49,372 nt of DNA from Parastagonospora avenae f. sp. tritici 18332-5 (GCA_022559985.1 JAFJTR010000134.1:1-49372), one strand, 5' to 3'. Counted from the first letter of the stretch, positions 1-11,144 are shown. Numbers and translations are program-made. Notes: generated by a model from the letters alone, not told the origin.

Positions 1-691
1 CTTACGTGCGAGAGCTGCCCCTGAGCTTACGCCCCCAAATCAAGCGTTACAAACAAGACTCATACCTGCTTCTTTATAATGATGCGTGAGAGATAGATGT
101 AACTATACATCAATCCATCCTAGACTTCATCCGCTTCGTATGCCGTGATTTCACACGTGAAATTCAGCCTTGCCTTCGTTAGCGAAACCTAGGCTAAAGA
201 TCGGTCCCATGAATGAGTTGACCGCTACCATGAAGGCATTTGCAAGTCACGCGCGCATATTCGTCGAGACAGGTGCATGGAACTACTGGAGCAAGGCCGG
301 ATGACCAAGCTTGGTCTCCACAATGAATGACTTCGCTTTTCCAACTTCATATCCGCTCTCAAATACTTCGAGCACTGCAGCATTATCGACATTAAGCTTT
401 CAAGCATACCCTCCGGCTCCCCTGCATCCCACGCGCCGCTTAGCGAGAACAACCTCGGCGCCTTTCCCACGCGGAAAAAGTTGACCCCACACAATCTTCC
501 TGCCTGGTGTGCCTCAATCCGCTACCAACGTCACTGCGGTCCCGGACTCCTTGGTGCAGTTGCACTACACAAACGCGAATTCAACGACTTTCCTTGCTAG
601 GAAAAATTTCACATACCACCGGCTGCCGTATGCAGTGAAACGCTACTTCTGGGCCCGCATAGCATTCCACACGACACATACTTTACCGGCC
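1..691. other. Left-edge stretch, no gene recognised
   Basis: I see no convincing coding sequence. Open frames here do not resemble a protein family and have no usable start context. The right part should hold the promoter and 5' leader of the acyltransferase. An open frame runs into that gene from position 509, but its first codon is GTG and the residues before the ATG at 692 do not look like the family. Confidence 0.5.
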
Positions 692-1682
692 ATGGGCTGG
701 CTTCTTTACCTCACAGCTTCACCGGCGGCACTCATAATGTTTCTGAGAATCCTGGCTCTCGTGCTGCCGGCCCAGCTGGCGCAACTTGTGTCGTTTGCGG
801 CGTTTAGTTTGACGGCGTTCATCCTAATGATGCTATGCGCCTCGTACGGTGTCTTCGCCAGCATCGCCCTGAGGATGGTTGGGTATGGTGGACTCAGTCA
901 ATGGACAGTTGCTCGCGCGTTCAAATGGAGCATGTGGCTCACCACAGGCGTCACATTTCGGGTTACCGGCAGCATGAAGCGCGATAGTGGCATGACTGGA
1001 GAAGACGCGTTGAACACGCGGCCAGTTGTGTTTGTGGGCAATCACCAGACGGAGATGGACGTGCTAATGTTGGGCTGCATGTTTCCGAAGTACACGAGTG
1101 TCACGGCAAAGAGCAGCTTGAAAAACGTGCCGTTCTTGGGCTGGTTCAGTGAGTCTTCTAATTATAATTAGGGGATAGAATTAGTGGCTGACTTAAACAC
1201 CAGTGGCTCTCAGCAAAACCGTCTTCATCGACCGCGCCAACCGCGCTGTCTCACGCGCAACCTTCGACACGGCCGCCTCTACCATGAAAACCAAGCGCCA
1301 GAACGTCTTCATCTTCCCCGAAGGCACGCGCTCATACGCCGAAGAGCCCATGCTCCTGCCCTTCAAGAAAGGCGCCTTCCACCTCGCGGTCCAAGCACAA
1401 GTCCCCATCGTACCCGTCGTATGCGCCAATTACGACAACGTCCTGAACGTGAAGAAGCGGAGATTCTGCCCCGGCACAATCGACGTAACGATCCTACCAC
1501 CGGTCGACACAAAGGGATGCACAGCAGAAGATGTGGACAGGCTGGTAGAAAAGACGCGCAACGCTATGCTGGAGGAATTGATACGGTTATCACATGTCAC
1601 TGATGGAGGCAGGAACGGCATGCCGCTGCCAAGTGCGAGTGGCGTAGATGAGAAGACGCGAGAGCTCAGGAAGAGGAATTAG
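692..1682 (+). CDS. SLC1: 1-acyl-sn-glycerol-3-phosphate acyltransferase (Slc1-like)
   Basis: Acylates lysophosphatidic acid at sn-2 to give phosphatidic acid, the entry to glycerolipid synthesis, at the ER membrane. Exons 692-1148 and 1204-1682 join to 311 residues; yeast Slc1 is about 303. The 55-nt intron is set by a GTGAGT donor and CAG acceptor and restores the family block PFLGWFMALS. Catalytic block I NHQTEMD (NHx4D; N117, H118, D123) and block III FPEGTRS (around 191-196) are present, followed by PFKKGAF and a PIVPVV block. Hydrophobic stretches at about 1-60 fit membrane anchoring. I chose the ATG at 692 because MGWLLYL begins where family members do and the upstream in-frame residues look non-coding. 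The basic C-terminus is ordinary. Confidence 0.92.
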
Positions 1683-2200
1683 AATAGCTTCACCTGGAAG
1701 CGGTTTCGCGAGGTCATGGCCGAGGTGGAGAATGAGTGAATATGGCGTTTGGCGCAGAGGAATAAGACGTTTGGCATCTCGATGCCTTTGGACTTGGAAG
1801 CGGCATTGCGGGGAAGCATATTCAGATTACTAGTAGCATCGATTGAACATGCTCGAGTACACATACTTACACACATATAGAAGTAAGAATAGAAATTGCT
1901 ACACTTTGTGCTTCCAGGGTTTGTAGCTTGGAGCGCCAACAAGTGCAATCTTCGGAGCCTCCCCGGTCGTCGCTGTACCGAGCTCGAGCTCTAGCTACCC
2001 CACACAACTAAGTACCCCTCATCCCCAAGCGGGTATACCGATGTTGGCTACAGGCGTGTAAAGGCTCGTGTCGAGTCGCTAGTATTAGGAAGGCTTGTTA
2101 GTTAGTATATAGCTAGACATCAATGAAATTCATCATCTCTACGCGATTCTACCTTTACTTTTTGACACTGCTTTGAGGTTACTGTGCAAAGGGCATAATC
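1683..2200. other. Intergenic, acyltransferase to dehydrogenase
   Basis: Tandem genes lie on both sides. It should contain the 3' end of the first transcript and the promoter of the second. I see no gene or repeat in it. Confidence 0.5.
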
Positions 2201-3387
2201 ATGACGGCCAGACAACCAGATCTCAAGAACGAGACTGCGTCTTCAGCACGGTATAGTGTGCAGGGGAAGAGTGCGATAGTAACTGGTGCAGGTTCAGGTA
2301 AGGTGTCTCTTCAACTACTATAGGTTCTCATCTACGATGGAAAGTGGCCCATGTAATAGCCCGAAGCTATACACAGTGTCGCTAGGTTTCGAACGCGACG
2401 GCAAGGTTCTCTGTATATCTTCAGGCACCCTGGTCACTTTCTATTCTCAGTGGTAAAAATGGAGTATATCATACAAAAAAAAGCCCGGTTTGTCTAACAA
2501 CACAATCAGGCATAAACTTCTCCTTCGCAGCCCTCCTTCTCTCCCGCGGCTGCTCCGTCCTCCTCGCAGACCTATCCCTCCGCCCCGAAGCCCAAGAGCT
2601 GCTCAAAAAATACGAAACGGGATCACCGCGTGCCGTATTCTGCAAGACCGACGTCACATCCTGGACGCAACTATCCCATATGTTCGCCACGGGCATCAAA
2701 GAGTTCGGAACCATCGATATCCTCTGCCCCGGCGCCGGCATCTACGACCCGCACTGGAGCAACTTCTGGCACCCGCCGGGGTCAGCAGCGAGTCGAGATG
2801 CTGAGGATGGCGACAGATACGCGAGTCTAGACATCAACGTGACGCACCCGATCCGCTGCACGCAACTCGCCATATCGCACTTCCTCAACCCGCCAGCCGG
2901 TGTGGACAAAGTGAGCCCCGCGAATCCCAAGCGCGTGGTGATCATCAGCTCGATAGCGGGACAGAATGCGAATCTCAACACGCCGATTTACGTCGCGGCT
3001 AAGCATGCGATGAATGGGTTTATACGCTCTCTCAGCCCGCTGGATCAGCGTATGGGGATTCGCGTTAATGGCGTCGCGCCAGGCGTTATCAAGACGCCGT
3101 TGTGGACGGAACATCCCGAGAAGATGACGTTTTTGGATGAGGAGAGAGATGCTTGGGCGACGCCCGAGGAGGTGGCGGAGGGGATGTTGAGGTGCGTTGA
3201 GGATGAGGAGCTAGGTGGTGGAAAGATATTGGAGATTGGAGCGGGGCAGACGAGGTTGGTGGAGGCGCTGAATGATCCCGGGCCGAGTGGGAAGGGGCAC
3301 ACGGCTAGTAATGTTGCGAAGCAGTATGAAGAGGTGTATGGATGGCTGGGTGAAGAGGGGTGGGGGGTTGGAAAGGGGAAGTCGTAG
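2201..3387 (+). CDS. Short-chain dehydrogenase/reductase, 15-hydroxyprostaglandin dehydrogenase-like
   Basis: NAD(P)-dependent oxidoreductase of the classical SDR family; the substrate cannot be read from sequence. Exons 2201-2297 and 2510-3387 join to 324 residues. The 212-nt intron has a GTAAGG donor and CAG acceptor and splits the cofactor loop. The loop reads TGAGSGIN (28-35), a fungal variant of TGxxxGxG in which the last glycine is Asn. The catalytic set is Ser near 180 (IISSIAG), Tyr193 and Lys197 (YVAAK). Positions after the catalytic lysine (IRVNGVAPGVIKTPLW) match the usual SDR loop. The stop lies 7 nt before an inverted-repeat element, so the 3' UTR probably runs through that element. 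The neighbouring decarboxylase converges on this gene. Confidence 0.85.
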
Positions 3388-3393
3388 AGGCAA

Positions 3394-3578
3394 CACCAGG
3401 TGCTGAGAAGCGGTTGAGGTAGCCTGTATACATTCAAAACTTCTGCAAAACTTGATAAGATATCATGCAGCAGCGTATATATTCAAGCCGCTTTATAATC
3501 CTATGAGTGTGCTTCTATGATCTGTTAAATTACGGCGCGAAAGCGCAGAACGGACACGAATTGTGCTGCTGCCTGGTG
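3394..3578. mobile_element. Short inverted-repeat (MITE-like) element, copy 1
   Basis: A 185-nt relative of the elements at 11145-11367 and 13160-13372, in the same orientation. Its right end matches the family end GCTGCCTGGTG preceded by a CACGAATT block, and its left end begins CACCAGG. The internal blocks CATTCAAAA, AAGATATC and CTTTATAA occur in the same order as in copy 3. Most of the left inverted-repeat arm has been lost, so this copy looks deleted and old. It fills nearly the whole convergent gap between the dehydrogenase stop (3387) and the decarboxylase stop (3615). I see no clear target-site duplication. Confidence 0.65.
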
Positions 3579-3614
3579 GTGATATAATTAATGTATTGAT
3601 TTGCTGATGCAGAC

Positions 3615-5033
3615 TTAGTAGTAGCCACAGCGAAGTGGTGCATTGCATTTGACGTAGCTTTCATGCTGTATCGTGTTTTTGTTCCCTTGACGTGACGTGA
3701 CGTGATTACTCGCGAGATGGCCGTTCGCATCCTTGCAAATAATCACATACTCGGCTACTGGAGGCCATTTAGATGGAGCGGTGATGAGTGGCTTTGCGTA
3801 AGCGCCTGCATTAAAGATGCCAACATACTGCTCTTCCTTCTCCTGGTCAAATTGCGGCAGATGCAGACCAGTGAATTGCGGATCAATTGACATACAGTCC
3901 GCTGAACTGCATGTCGACCCGCGAAGTGAAGCATTGCAATGCGGACGGTTGTTGTTATTCAAAGGGAGGGCCATGAAGCGTTCCTTGGGACCGGTGGTAT
4001 TTGGCGGTTGCGGCAGAGGTCCGTTGACCATGTATCGCATTTCCGCGTCGTCCTGCGCACTCTGCTCAATGATTTTGTACATGGTCGCACCACTTCCGCG
4101 CAACGCGTAGGTACCAAAGTCGGTAAAGATGCGAGGAACAAGCACATCATTCCTGAGACAGATGTCCGTGATCGTTTTGATGATGAGGCTAAACATGCGC
4201 TCATAGCGCGAGAAGCTGAATGAGCGCCGCATTGGCAGGTCACCGCCGATGTGGATACTGTCGAGGGCTGAACAAGTCTTGCGAAGCTCGCAATATTTTT
4301 GGATGAAGCAGATGAGTTCTGTCCAGTAGAATCCCGCGTTCCGAATACCTGCGTCGACGTAGAAGTACAACAGTCTCAGACGAAACTTGGGATTGCGCTG
4401 TAGCTTCATGCATAAGAATGAATCAAGGTCCTCGTATCTCAGATCAAGCCGGGAGGTGCCATTCCGCATGCTATTTGTTTCGCTTGTAGCAACTCGAATG
4501 CCTATGTCTACCATCTTGGCCTTGGCTCCTTTGTATGCATGTATTTCATCGAAATTGTCCAGGACCGGCAAAACGTTGAAGCCTTCGTCCAACAGCTTGG
4601 TGATCTCCTGTCTATGCTCAGACTGCTTGGGGCCAACGCAGATGATGAAAGTGCTTTTGTTGATCTTTTCTGCGCCGTACAGCTCTCGTACTACCGACAT
4701 ATCCAAGGAAGATGTTTCGATATGGATGTCACCATTGCTCAGTAGTTCGTCTAGTACGACACTGTGTTCAGATGACTTCATGGAGTAACAGTGGGTAGGG
4801 CCTCCTTGGTAATTGTAACGCTTCCTGATCCTCGCAAACATCGATTTGGTATGGTGAATGTGTTCCGAAATCTTGGGTAGAGAGATGAGCTGCAGGGGTG
4901 TGCCATGTTGTCGGACTAGTTCCATCAAGGGACAGCCATTCCAGGACAGACTTCCATTTTCGAATTTGAAGTGATTCTTTCTGTGACCCACTACTGCCGC
5001 AATGGCTGTTGGTTGGTGAAGAGAGGAACGCAT
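3615..5033 (-). CDS. Fold-III PLP decarboxylase, Bacteroidetes-type arginine decarboxylase-like
   Basis: Intronless, 472 residues. From memory of the family, it aligns end to end with the roughly 460-residue arginine decarboxylases annotated in Bacteroidetes, not with fungal ornithine decarboxylase. Shared blocks are HIETSS (104-109), INKSTFIIC (near 124-132), a DAGIRNAGFYWTEL block (227-240), LDSIHIGG, IFTDFG and YVGIFNAGAY (403-412). The PLP lysine is K86 in CYSMKSS. Key positions differ: the glycine-rich GGGFP is GGDLP (263-267), and the acidic CDSxD substrate loop is CSSAD (375-379), keeping Cys but losing the first Asp. It may be active on another substrate or be degenerate. The C-terminal 30 residues are divergent. 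The start at 5033 is an ATG where the family begins. Bacterial origin is inference. Confidence 0.75.
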   Translation of the reverse strand: MRSSLHQPTAIAAVVGHRKNHFKFENGSLSWNGCPLMELVRQHGTPLQLISLPKISEHIHHTKSMFARIRKRYNYQGGPTHCYSMKSSEHSVVLDELLSNGDIHIETSSLDMSVVRELYGAEKINKSTFIICVGPKQSEHRQEITKLLDEGFNVLPVLDNFDEIHAYKGAKAKMVDIGIRVATSETNSMRNGTSRLDLRYEDLDSFLCMKLQRNPKFRLRLLYFYVDAGIRNAGFYWTELICFIQKYCELRKTCSALDSIHIGGDLPMRRSFSFSRYERMFSLIIKTITDICLRNDVLVPRIFTDFGTYALRGSGATMYKIIEQSAQDDAEMRYMVNGPLPQPPNTTGPKERFMALPLNNNNRPHCNASLRGSTCSSADCMSIDPQFTGLHLPQFDQEKEEQYVGIFNAGAYAKPLITAPSKWPPVAEYVIICKDANGHLASNHVTSRQGNKNTIQHESYVKCNAPLRCGYY

Positions 5034-6242
5034 TTTAAAAATGGGGTATTGTGTGCTTGGAAGACCAAGTGAGATGAGAAATGAAGAAATGAAAGTAGAC
5101 CCGTCTAGCTCAAGTATAAGTTGGGGATGAGATCACGAAGACCTGAAGCCGGCGCCTGTGCGGTACATGGCGCATACACTGCTGTTCAGATATGGAGTAG
5201 AGACACACAGATGTAGCATTCATTGGAATGCCTCTCAAGTACGTACTTGCAGTGTAAGGAGACATCCGTAGGTGTCCTACAAGAACGGCTGTCGTATAGG
5301 CAGGATATGCTTTACGCGATGGAACACTCAGTCTATGTGTTCCAAGGTTAGCAGAGCCTGAAGGCATTTGGAGAACTGAAGGAGTTCGCTGCAGAGCGAA
5401 TTGGCACTGTGCAGCTCCAGCGCTCGACAGCAAGCTTCGACCCGGTACGAGGTTAGTCAAATCTATCATTGTACGGTGTAGACCGGCTGAGCAGCCACAT
5501 TTCAAAGTGGTCGTGCTGTGGGACCGTGAGGGCCTAAATGGTCGTCGTGATCGCCCCACCCACTGAGATTGTAGCACGCGGGCACGATGGCGCTGTTGTT
5601 GAGGGAACAGATAGAGCGGTTCATTATCAATAGCCTGAAGCTATACATACGCAAGTCCAGGCCGCGCAGGTACGGAGATAGCGAACCGGCTATTGAAAGG
5701 CTTGGCGCGGGTGAGAGACGTCCGGGATTTGAAAAGGTCACGATGGTGCCGGTGGGAGAAGGCGAGAAAGGTCGAGCAGTTGCGGCGAACATGGCACGAG
5801 GTGCACCAGCAGATGTGAAGACGTGCTCCGGCCTTTGACCGACCCTGGCGCGCATTCGTTAAGCATTGCATCACCGCGGCTTAGGTAATGCGATCGATTT
5901 TGCGGCGGCCGTGAATGTGCGACTGGCCAGGTCGCAGGTGATGGATCAGGGTCTGCTTACTGTAACAAATTGCGCCGCTGATTGATGCGAAGCCAGCAGG
6001 AGGCCCTATCGGCTGGGACGGAGTAGGGCTGGTAGTTTTCTTTTCCCGGCCGCTTGTGGACGGGCTTGCCACCTGTGACGCGCTTTTTTTTGGGCTGGCG
6101 GGGCAGAGGGGCCCATATTGCAGAGCTATGCCGCCGATGCAGAATCCCCCAACAACAATTCCTCCGGACACTTACCTATACCTTTGAACTACTCCCCCAA
6201 TAAACCAATACTACACATACCCATACACACACTACATCCACC
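5034..6242. other. Divergent intergenic region, decarboxylase/transaldolase
   Basis: It holds the promoters of two divergent genes. An ATG-started 83-codon frame at 5587-5838 (+) is open and somewhat protein-like, but it matches nothing I recognise and I do not call it. CACA-rich sequence just before 6243 suits a fungal 5' leader ending in CCACCATG. Confidence 0.45.
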
Positions 6243-7419
6243 ATGACCAGCTCTCTCGATCAATTGAAGGCCACTGGCACCGTAAGTGCCCCACCATCTT
6301 TCACTGCATCGGAGCTCCCGGAGATGTCACCGGTGACCCTGCGTCAGTAAACACCATGGAACGCTTATTAACAGTCTTGCGCAGGTTGTCGTTTGCGACT
6401 CTGGTGACTTTGCGACCATCGCCAAGTACCAGCCCCAGGATGCCACCACCAACCCGTCCCTCATCCTCGCTGCCTCCAAGAAGGAGGAGTACGCGAAGCT
6501 GATCGACTCTGCCGTCGAGTATGGCAAGAAGAACGGCGGCAGCAACATCGAGGACCAGGTCGACGCCACATTGGACAACTTGCTCGTACAATTCGGCAAG
6601 GAGATCCTCAAGATCATCCCCGGCAAGGTCTCAACTGAGGTCGACGCCCGCTTCTCATTCGACACTGAGGCCTCAGTAAAGAAGGCTCTCCGAATCATCG
6701 ACGTAGGTTCATTTGCAAAGCGCAATAGTCGCAAGCTAACAATCTCCAGCTGTACAAGGAGCAGGGCATCGGCAAGGAGCGCATTCTCATCAAGATCGCA
6801 TCAACATGGGAAGGCATCAAGGCCGCCGAGATCCTCCAGTCCAAGCACGGAATCAACACCAACCTCACCCTCATGTTCTCCCAGACTCAGGCCATTGCCG
6901 CTGCTGAGGCTGGCGCTTTCTTGATCTCGCCCTTTGTTGGCCGTATCCTTGACTGGTACAAGGCCTCCACCAAGAAGGAGTACACCAAGGAGGAGGACCC
7001 CGGTGTCAAGAGCGTCCAGAACATCTTCAACTACTACAAGAAGTTCGGCTACAAGACCATTGTCATGGGTGCTTCTTTCAGGAGCATCGGCGAGGTCACT
7101 GAGCTCGCTGGATGCGACTACCTCACCATTGCTGTAAGTCGTCAGCACTATGATCAGATGGAATTTATACTAAATCCACCAGCCCAACCTACTCGAGCAG
7201 CTCTACAACTCGCAAGACTCTGTCCCCAAGAAGCTCGATGCCAGCGGCGCCAACTCGCTCGACCTCGAGAAGAAGACCTACATCAACAATGAGGCCGAGT
7301 TCCGCTTCTACTTCAACGAGGACCAGATGGCCGTCGAGAAGCTCCGCGAGGGTATCTCGAAATTCGCTGCTGACGCCGTTACCCTCAAGGATATTCTCCG
7401 CCAGAAGATCCAGGCTTAG
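6243..7419 (+). CDS. TAL1: Transaldolase
   Basis: Transfers a dihydroxyacetone unit between sedoheptulose-7-phosphate and glyceraldehyde-3-phosphate in the non-oxidative pentose phosphate pathway, in the cytosol. Four exons, 6243-6281, 6385-6702, 6750-7133 and 7183-7419, join to 325 residues, the standard length for type I transaldolases. All junctions are GT-AG and in phase 0. Family marks are VVCDSGDF with the catalytic Asp near 18, the DATTNPSL motif, the Schiff-base lysine K134 in ILIKIASTWEG, LTLMFSQTQA, and the phosphate-binding segment MGASFRS. The start context CCACCATGACC is strong. The next gene on the same strand is superoxide dismutase, but there is no sign of co-transcription. 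Confidence 0.97.
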
Positions 7420-7861
7420 AGTGGGTAGTCCGGTATCGGCGATTTGACGAAGTCACGATTGTTATTGTCCACGTAGTTGCCTTTTCTCTCTTGATTTGAG
7501 ATCGGAGTAGGTGTAGCAACTGAGATATCAAAATGAATATTAGAAGAAACGTGAAAGTCACCAGTCTTGCCATTCGAACGTCGTGAAATTGTGAAGCTGA
7601 ACAAGGGTATGCACTTCGATAAGCGGCCTGCTTGAATGTGTGATGTATAGGATTAATCATTCGGCAGGTCTGGCTCGGCTGTAAGACCGAATGCGCGAGC
7701 TGTTGCGGGTCCCGGCTCGTTGCGTCACTCCAAGCGCCCCGCATCCACGTCGAAGAAAGCTGTCGAACACGGCCGTCTCTTCTCCGCTCACTCCCTCACT
7801 GTATACTCATACACATCACCAAACAAACCAATTCCATCAAATACTTTACATTACCGTCAAA
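7420..7861. other. Intergenic, TAL1 to SOD1
   Basis: It should carry the 3' UTR of transaldolase and the promoter of superoxide dismutase. CACA- and CAAA-rich leader sequence lies at about 7800-7860. I see nothing else. Confidence 0.5.
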
Positions 7862-8770
7862 ATGGTCAAAGCCGGTACGTTACCACCCTCTTGCCGCCCA
7901 AGCTGCCTGATTGGGGCAAGGTGGGGTCGTGAGAGTGAGCGGGAATGAGCACATTTCACCAGCTACACCACTTGGAGCGTTACAAAACGCTGTGTATCGC
8001 TGTGAATGGCTCAGTCGGGCAGAATGAGGACTGTGATGGAGACGAGACGCTTCCTGTTCCTGTCGAGATGCTCCAATCAGCGCTCCTCACTGCGATACCT
8101 TGATGGCTCGCACACCCACTTCTGTACCCTTCACAGCCCAACACTCGGAAGACGGGTAGGGCTGAGGCTCACCCAAGCTATAAGCCGCCAGATCAGCAGC
8201 TGACATACTCCCACAGTCGCCGTCCTCCGTGGAGACTCCAACGTCAAGGGCACCGTCACCTTCGAGCAGGAGAACGAGTCCTCGCCCACCCAGATCTCAT
8301 GGAACATCACCGGCAACGATGCCAACGCTGAGCGCGGCATGCACGTCCACGCTTTCGGTGACAACACCAACGGCTGCACCAGCGCTGGACCTCACTGTAC
8401 GTCGCGCCACATGTGTTATAGTCACTGTGCTGATAGATTGCTAGTCAACCCCCACAACAAGACCCACGGTGCACCCGAGGACGAGGAGCGCCACGTCGGT
8501 GACTTGGGTAACTTCAAGACCGACGGCCAGGGCAATGCCCAGGGAAGCGTGTCGGACAAGCTGATCAAGTTGATTGGCTCTGAGAGCGTTATTGGCGTAC
8601 GTTCAATCACCACTACCATCCCTACAGAAATAGAACTAACATGATTGCAGCGCACCATCGTTGTGCACGGCGGCACTGACGACCTCGGCAAGGGCGGACA
8701 CGAGGAGTCCAAGAAGACTGGTAACGCTGGTCCTCGTCCTGCTTGCGGTGTCATTGGTATCTCCAACTAG
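7862..8770 (+). CDS. SOD1: Cu/Zn superoxide dismutase
   Basis: Dismutates superoxide to oxygen and hydrogen peroxide, mainly in the cytosol. Exons 7862-7874, 8217-8396, 8445-8596 and 8651-8770 join to 154 residues, the normal SOD1 length. The metal ligands are H47 and H49 (HVHAFGD), H64, H72, H81, D84 and H121. The structural disulfide pair is C58 and C147, and the active-site arginine is R144. Exon 1 is only 13 nt (four codons plus one base) and is followed by a 342-nt intron, long for this window, while the other introns are about 50 nt. There is no signal peptide, so it is the cytosolic form. The stop is TAG at 8768-8770. Confidence 0.97.
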
Positions 8771-9237
8771 GTGCAGCAGCAGAGTCGTTTGGAATGACAA
8801 TGTGCGTCAGCAGCCTGGGCACTAGAAATTATGAAGGGGCTTGTATGTAGCATTTAGCTCGTGCAAAAGAAATAGTTCGCCTCATTGTATGCCTCCACGT
8901 CTTATTGTGTACTACTTGCTGGAACATGTAATAATACGGGTCAGTCGTCAGACCGTTGCTTCGAGTTGGAACGTAATTACGGCAGCACAGCCAGAACAAA
9001 GCATCGATTCACCGTGTCGTTGCATGCAATGCTATATTATTACTTTCATATACTATATTTACGCATCTCATCACTCCTCACGCCCCAACAGTAGCCCAAG
9101 CTCTCAATCAAAACTCTTTTGGTCGCATCCTCTACTGCTTTCGCCTATACTTGAGTACGCCGACGTCCATCACGCGTGTCCATCCTCGACAACTGCACGT
9201 CTTGCGGAATATATACAAGCAGCTCAGGATACTCCGC
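8771..9237. other. Convergent intergenic, SOD1/CBR1
   Basis: Two convergent 3' ends. An AT-rich stretch around 9030-9070 could serve 3'-end formation. I see no gene. Confidence 0.5.
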
Positions 9238-10231
9238 TTAGAAGCAGAAGACCTGGTCCTCAAGCTTGCTGACAGGCTTAGCCTTTGCGTAGCCCAAGCT
9301 CTCAGTCGCCTTCTTCATCGCTGCAACCATAGGAGGAGGGCCGCAAACCAGAATCTTGACGTCGCTAGCAGGCGCAGGCAACTTCTCCTTGATCATATCC
9401 GCAGTGACGAATCCAACACCGCCAGCCCAGCCCTCTGGAGGGTTGTTGAGCACATAGTGTACCCTAAATTTGGGATCCTTTGCCGCGAGCGCATCGAGAT
9501 CCTCTTTGAGCAGAATGTCCTCGGGGTTTACGTTTGCGAAGATGAGATCGACCTCGGTGGTGTCGCCCTGGCCGCGGCCGCGGATAATAGCCTTGACGAC
9601 CTGCAGCATGGGCGTGATGCCGGTGCCGCCGGAAATCATGCCGAAGTGCCTGACCATGTTGGGGGTGTAGACCATTGCGCCTTTGGGGCCCTTGACGCGC
9701 ATTTTCTCGCCGACTTTGAGGTTCGCGACATATTTAGAGATGTTTCCGGTGGGGTACGACTTGATGAGGAGGTCGAAGTGGCCTTTGTCTTCGTCGGAGG
9801 ATATGGGCGTGTAGGAGCGGACGACTTCTTTGGATTGGCCCTCGATGGTGGCGCCGAGGGAGATGTGCTGACCGATCGGGAGACCGAGGATGTCGGTCTT
9901 GCGTGGGAGTTTGAAGCGGTAGCTGCGAATGTTAGCTCTGCTTGCCATTGTATTGTGCTAACTTACATGGCGGTGTTGTGCGAAAGGACAGTCTTCTCCT
10001 CGAGCTCAAACTCCTGGAACTCATTGGGCTTTAGCACCTTCTTCGATCCTGCTTAACGTAAGCTACGTCGCGAACAGCGTTGATTAGATGGAACCGTACC
10101 ACTACTGTAGACCTTCCATCCTCCAACAGCTGCGACAAACAGCACCACATATGGCAGCAAGGCTCTGTTCCGGTCAGTAAAAGTACCGGGGGAATGTACA
10201 TGTCGAGAACATACTGCGGTGAGAACGCCAT
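9238..10231 (-). CDS. CBR1: NADH-cytochrome b5 reductase (Cbr1-like), with a frame problem in the anchor
   Basis: Membrane-anchored flavoenzyme passing electrons from NADH to cytochrome b5 for desaturases and sterol synthesis. Clear exons (minus strand) are 10100-10231, 9967-10048 and 9238-9922, with introns of 51 and 44 nt. The reductase core has LSHNTAIYRF, GLPIGQH, the FAD motif RSYTP, a GGTGITPM loop, the NAD motif CGPPPM and the C-terminal aromatic VFCF. Exon 1 encodes MAFSPQYVLDMYIPPVLLL and then LLPYVVLFVAAVGGWKVYSS, which together form the N-terminal anchor, but these lie in different frames. There are two surplus nucleotides near 10164-10170, or else a 35-nt GT-AG intron lies there (about 287 residues if spliced, 298 if the 2 nt are absent). 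Gene identity is secure; the N-terminus is not. Confidence 0.88.
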
Positions 10232-11144
10232 AGTGGAGGCCTCGTTAAGACAAGAGACACTTTTCAAAGGCCTGAATATGAGAACAAACGTCAATTGAAC
10301 CCTGGATGCGGTTTGAGGAAACGGGACTGGATCGTGTGGGGTAAAATAGGGAAGCTCACGATTCTCTCGGCGAAGGATCGGACCTCACCAAAAGTTGCGG
10401 TCGAACCACTTCCGGGGGGCAGCGAGCCGCGATTGGTCAGAGATGCGAGGCTTGGCAGGGTCTGATCTGATCCGTGTTGAGATGAAGCTCGATCTCAACA
10501 ACCTTCACGACTGAGTTAGTGATACCGACAATGTCGCTGATGAACGTTAAAATAACAACAAAGATAAGTGCTTGCACCAGCTGCCGGCGGCGTGAGCTTT
10601 TGTAGGCCGGACGAGAGCATCACGAACGGACCGACTGCGCGCTTTCGGAAAGCGAATCCTGGTTCCAAGTTCGTCTCCAACGCCTATACATCACGTGTCT
10701 GTGTACGCCTTGCAGTAGATGCCTCTGCTCAAACTGACCAGGGCTATCAAGAGGCAATAAATGGCATTTGGTCTGCCGGAAGGCGCTGCAATGTTGAAGT
10801 TTTTCTAGCGTCCAGGGCGCATCACAGCTATATCGTCAATACATGTTTATATTGCAGCGGCACTCTTCCGGAAAGCACATTCTACTGTCGAGAACGTAAT
10901 CGTCGCAAGTATAGCCACTCTTGGAAGAGACGCACCGTCCACACTTCGCACCTCAGATCCGAGACACACCGCCAAGAGGTAGACTTGAGTAGAAGAATTT
11001 CGTATGTTCATGAAACCCGGCTTGGTTGAAAGAGTCAACTTTCGTGCATAATTCTCTCTATCACATTACAGTCAAATAAAGCATGAAAGAAGCACTAATT
11101 ACTACATATGCAACCCAAATTACAACATGCCTAGCAACGAACGC
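10232..11144. other. Gene-free stretch right of CBR1
   Basis: It holds the CBR1 promoter at its left edge. A 153-codon frame at 10568-11029 (+) has no real ATG context and no family resemblance. I see no gene. Confidence 0.45.

Noticed and set aside
5587..5838. 83-codon ATG-started frame upstream of transaldolase
   Set aside because: It is short, has no recognised family and no supporting splice or signal features; it could be chance.
9151..10056. 301-codon open frame on the plus strand
   Set aside because: Antisense shadow over the cytochrome b5 reductase, and it crosses that gene's splice sites.
10568..11029. 153-codon frame in the gene-free region right of CBR1
   Set aside because: Composition and residues look random, with no domain or motif.
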